A stretch of DNA of 57,736 bases from an uncultured Clostridia bacterium (lineage in GTDB: Bacteria > Bacillota > Clostridia > TANB77 > CAG-508): the NCBI GenBank assembly GCA_948676835.1, contig CAPOZU010000014.1, positions 1 through 57,736 on the forward strand, given 5' to 3'. Within the stretch, counting starts at the first letter, position 1; each line of letters starts with the position of its first letter. The translations under genes and the position numbers were made by a program. Below are positions 55,003 through 57,736 of this stretch, piece after piece. The notes under the pieces are model-generated. The model had not been told where the DNA came from and made no database searches. It was given only the letters and a program-made list of their open reading frames with translations.

Positions 55003-57525
55003 TTATACTAAATTATTGTTTGTTCCTATTTCTGGATAATCTTTTAAAATTTTTTCTGCCAAATTATCATTGATTTTAAATTCTTTTACATACCCTCCAA
55101 GAGAATTGGCTTTATCTTTTAACGCTTCAACTTCAGAATTTACATATATTTTAGCTTTTCCTTTTCCATTTTTAGCTTCTTGAACCAAATTTGAAACAGG
55201 TGAATTTCCATCAAATGCAAGTACTATAGAATTTCTTCTTTCAAATATCTCGTAATTGAAGCTCTTGTAAATCCCCATTTCCTCACTTTCTGGTGAAATT
55301 CTTATTCCATTAATATCTTGTTTTAACAAATCATTTTTCACTTCAGCAGAAACTTCTTTTGGAACTATTGCATCTATTTCAAATTTTTTATCTAATTCTT
55401 TTGAAATATCTACAATCGCTTTTTCAAATCCTTTCATTTTATGTCCTACAACAAAACATACCTTTTTATTGTCTAGATATTTAATTAAATTTCTAAGAAT
55501 TTCTAATCCCTCATCACTTAATTCTGTTTCTCTATCTTTTGCATTAAAGCTTCCACCAGCTATTACTATTGGTATTTTATCTTCTGGTAAATTTCTAATT
55601 TTATCTTTTAATTCTGTTTCTGAATCTAATTTATTGCTAATTCTCATTTCAATATCACATTTTTTACCTGCTTCTAAATTTTCTTCTTCTAGTTCTAAAA
55701 TAGCTTCTCTTAAAGTTCTACCATTTAAAAACTCTTCAAATTTTTGAGATTTTTCTATAAAATAATTTCTACTAGCTTCAATAACTTCATCTTCTACTTT
55801 TCTCATTTTTTCAAAATCATCATCTGTTAATCCAACTAAATTATATAACGCTAGTTGTTCATCAACAGAATCTGAACCATAAAATCCACATCCATCTGTA
55901 CCTTGAACACATTTTACACCATTTTGAATATAAGTTTTTAAAGGATGTCTTGTTAAATCATTTAAATTATTTAATCTTATATTTGATGTTAATTGAAATT
56001 CTAATATTGCTCCAGTTTCAACAATTTCCTTCATAAGCATTTTGCCTTCTTCAGAATTTAAATCTGCTGTATATAAACCATGCCCTAATCTAACTGGAGG
56101 CATTTTTTGACCTTTCTTTAAAGATTCTTTTACACATTTTATAGATTTTACAACATTATCTTTTAAACAATCATTTTCGCCAGCATGAATTCTAACCGTA
56201 AAACCTTTATCTTCTGTTACAGCATATTGTACCAATTCATTTATAACGGGCTTTAAATCTGTTATATCGTTTATTTCTTCACCTATAAAATCACTTCCTA
56301 CTATATATGGACTTCTAGCTACTGCTTTTAAAACATCTAATGTTTGTCTTAAATAATTTGAACTTGAACTTTGATCTTTTATAATTGTTAACGGTATTCT
56401 TCTTATTCCAACTAAAAATCTTAATTTAACACCTGTTTCTTTTTCTATGTTAGGCATTACTCCATGAATATCTTCTAGCACTTTTATTGCAGGTTCTCCT
56501 GTTTTTGCCAAATCTGTATCCGTTATTTCTACATAATAAACACCCTGTTTTTGATACTCTCTAGCAATCCACAAATATTTGTCTTGCCTTAAAGTATTAT
56601 TTTTATATACACTTCCAGATTTTTTATCATCTAACATTTTTTTAATATCTTTTTTAATTTCTTCTTCTGGAATTCTTTCAATTTTTGATTTTGAAAGTTT
56701 TATTTTTTGTTCTGAAAATTTAGCTTTACAAAATACATATCTATAAATATATACCTTTTCTAAATTTGTAAATACAGATTGACCATCTTTTAATAATGCC
56801 AAACTTGTTCTTATTTTTCCTATATTTTCTTCAGCATTTTCTAAGTTATTTAATATTAAATCTGCAAAGTTTATAAATGTATTATCATCAATTTTTCTAA
56901 CTAGATGTTTTCCCTCTAATTCACAATTTTCAAATTGTTTTTCAACCACTTTTCTATCTTTATCTATTTGTTTTTGTTGGCCTTTTGTTATTTTTAAATT
57001 TAATTTTTTAATATAATATAAAGGATATTTTATTTGATGAACAATTCCTAAAGCAATTAAAACATCTGGTGTTAAGTTAGCATTCATATGTGTATGTAAA
57101 TCTGTTCTAAATTTTGATTTTTTAAATATGTATGATTTTACAATTGATTTTTTTATGTCTAAGTTATATGTTTTTGTTTGAGACATTAATGTTTTTGTAA
57201 TTGCAGGCATTTTAGCTTTCACTTCAATTTTATCCTCAAAAATATTCGCAATTTTCATTCCTGCTAATCTAAAAATATATACTTCTTTATTTTCTGGATT
57301 TATAGAAGCTGGTATAGTATTTTTTATTATTTTTAAATCGTTTTCATCTCTAATAGTCTCTAATCCTGAAATTTTTGCTAAATTTGAAATTAAATTTCCA
57401 CTTTTATGATTTGGAGTTCTTATAATATATGTTATTTCATCTGCATTTTGACCTTTATATAGTTCTACTACTATATCTTTTTCTTTATCTATATAAAATC
57501 TATTAAAATACTTTAAATTTTCCAT
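55003..57525 (-). CDS. Adenosine deaminase-like protein fused to a Rossmann-like domain
   Basis: 840 residues from the ATG at 57525 (GGAG 10 nt upstream; the GTG at 57543 is rejected). N-terminal region of about 140 residues, unassigned. Adenosine-deaminase-type TIM barrel about 140-560 with metal ligands His144 and His146 (DLHTHMN), His447 with catalytic Glu450 (HAGE), His482 (GHG) and Asp544 (GTDG). A basic helical insertion (about 160-300) splits the barrel start. C-terminal 650-815 has IPIVIAGGSF, CFVVGHKMKGFEK and NSIVLAFDG, a Rossmann-like fold possibly of SLOG type. No signal peptide. Substrate unknown; see finding. Confidence 0.82.
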   Translation of the reverse strand: MENLKYFNRFYIDKEKDIVVELYKGQNADEITYIIRTPNHKSGNLISNLAKISGLETIRDENDLKIIKNTIPASINPENKEVYIFRLAGMKIANIFEDKIEVKAKMPAITKTLMSQTKTYNLDIKKSIVKSYIFKKSKFRTDLHTHMNANLTPDVLIALGIVHQIKYPLYYIKKLNLKITKGQQKQIDKDRKVVEKQFENCELEGKHLVRKIDDNTFINFADLILNNLENAEENIGKIRTSLALLKDGQSVFTNLEKVYIYRYVFCKAKFSEQKIKLSKSKIERIPEEEIKKDIKKMLDDKKSGSVYKNNTLRQDKYLWIAREYQKQGVYYVEITDTDLAKTGEPAIKVLEDIHGVMPNIEKETGVKLRFLVGIRRIPLTIIKDQSSSSNYLRQTLDVLKAVARSPYIVGSDFIGEEINDITDLKPVINELVQYAVTEDKGFTVRIHAGENDCLKDNVVKSIKCVKESLKKGQKMPPVRLGHGLYTADLNSEEGKMLMKEIVETGAILEFQLTSNIRLNNLNDLTRHPLKTYIQNGVKCVQGTDGCGFYGSDSVDEQLALYNLVGLTDDDFEKMRKVEDEVIEASRNYFIEKSQKFEEFLNGRTLREAILELEEENLEAGKKCDIEMRISNKLDSETELKDKIRNLPEDKIPIVIAGGSFNAKDRETELSDEGLEILRNLIKYLDNKKVCFVVGHKMKGFEKAIVDISKELDKKFEIDAIVPKEVSAEVKNDLLKQDINGIRISPESEEMGIYKSFNYEIFERRNSIVLAFDGNSPVSNLVQEAKNGKGKAKIYVNSEVEALKDKANSLGGYVKEFKINDNLAEKILKDYPEIGTNNNLV

Positions 57526-57576
57526 TATTACAATTCTCCTCACTTTCTTAATTCTAATTTAACTTGTTAATTCTAT

Positions 57577-57605
57577 ATTATACCAGAAAACAGGCTAATT
57601 TTCAA
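57577..57605 (-). promoter_or_regulatory. Promoter of the adenosine deaminase fusion gene
   Basis: TTGAAA (57600-57605), 17-nt spacer, TATAAT (57577-57582), minus strand. Confidence 0.8.
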
Positions 57606-57664
57606 GTGTTTTATATGTATATTAAAAACTTTTCTCTATATGCAAAAAGAGTATGTTTAAATGA

Positions 57665-57736
57665 AATGCACCCCGTTTAGTAGACCATAATAAAAAAGAG
57701 TTATGGTATACTTTAAACGGAGGTGTATTTTTTATG
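57665..57736 (+). mobile_element. Possible left end of an insertion sequence (truncated)
   Basis: Arms 57665-57690 (AATGCACCCCGTTT...) and 57701-57729 (...AAACGGAGGTGTATT) form an imperfect dyad. The second arm contains ACGGAGGTG, a ribosome site, and an ATG follows at 57734, the last bases of the window. IS3-type elements often begin with a TGCACCCC-like end followed by this kind of dyad and a transposase ATG. Only the start codon is visible, so the identity is unproven. Confidence 0.35.

Noticed and set aside
55003..57525. RADAR-type defence system
   Set aside because: The deaminase fits loosely but no AAA+ ATPase (RdrA-like) gene is next to it, so the full system cannot be claimed.
1..57736. 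CRISPR array
   Set aside because: No regularly spaced direct repeats and no Cas gene were seen.

Overview
The window looks like one contig of an AT-rich, low-GC Gram-positive bacterium, most likely an uncultured gut Clostridia (Bacillota). Evidence: strong AGGAGG-type ribosome binding sites, TTGACA/TATAAT promoters, a SAM-I riboswitch on metK, an LPxTG surface protein, a dockerin on a glucosaminidase, and clostridial gene orders such as miaB-mutS, der-plsY-gpsA and ruvB near ligA. Most genes lie on the minus strand. The few plus-strand genes mostly form short units with their own promoter and terminator.

Layout: 1-0.75 kb holds a frameshifted membrane gene. 0.77-5.7 kb carries a CYTH-domain protein, tRNA-Thr(CGU), and envelope proteins including a secreted glucosaminidase with SH3 and dockerin modules. 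5.7-7.1 kb is metK with promoter, SAM-I aptamer and terminator. 7.2-11.5 kb has a decayed gene, a YjdF-like membrane protein and polA. 11.6-17.4 kb is accessory: a coiled-coil protein, then a minus-strand series of a leucine-rich-repeat protein, a transglutaminase-like protein with an internal repeat, two unknowns and a rhomboid protease. 17.6-19.8 kb carries a plus-strand M20 peptidase and a CPBP protease. 19.8-32.6 kb is queH, two envelope/polysaccharide genes, ruvB, ligA, pgsA, a UPF0182 giant membrane protein and ftsY. 32.8-35.3 kb has a HAD phosphatase and asnB. 35.3-40.5 kb has small membrane-protein genes (one interrupted by an amber codon), then mutS, an mTERF-like protein and miaB.

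40.7-43.1 kb reads plus: two membrane-anchored J-domain proteins, one lacking HPD, then asd. 43.1-50.5 kb is mostly minus: a lipoprotein, dtd, a zinc-ribbon protein, gpsA, plsY, der, a frameshifted GT-C-like membrane gene and a dCMP-deaminase-family enzyme. 50.5-53.7 kb is an LPxTG fibro-slime/SdrD-B surface protein. Upstream of it two near-identical inverted repeats enclose about 130 bp, a candidate invertible promoter. 54.0-57.6 kb has rpmF, an unknown gene, and an 840-residue protein combining a complete adenosine-deaminase active site with a C-terminal Rossmann-like domain. The window ends in what may be the left end of an insertion sequence.

How the genes work together: a housekeeping core covers replication/repair (polA, ruvB, ligA, mutS), tRNA quality and modification (queH, miaB, dtd), phospholipid synthesis (pgsA, gpsA, plsY), protein targeting (ftsY) and ribosome assembly (der, rpmF). 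Interspersed are cell-surface genes and poorly characterised accessory genes. The strongest hunting leads are the inverted-repeat pair upstream of the surface protein, the adenosine deaminase fusion, the leucine-rich-repeat/transglutaminase gene series and the paired HPD-plus/HPD-minus J-domain proteins. No rRNA, CRISPR array, or complete phage or transposon was found.
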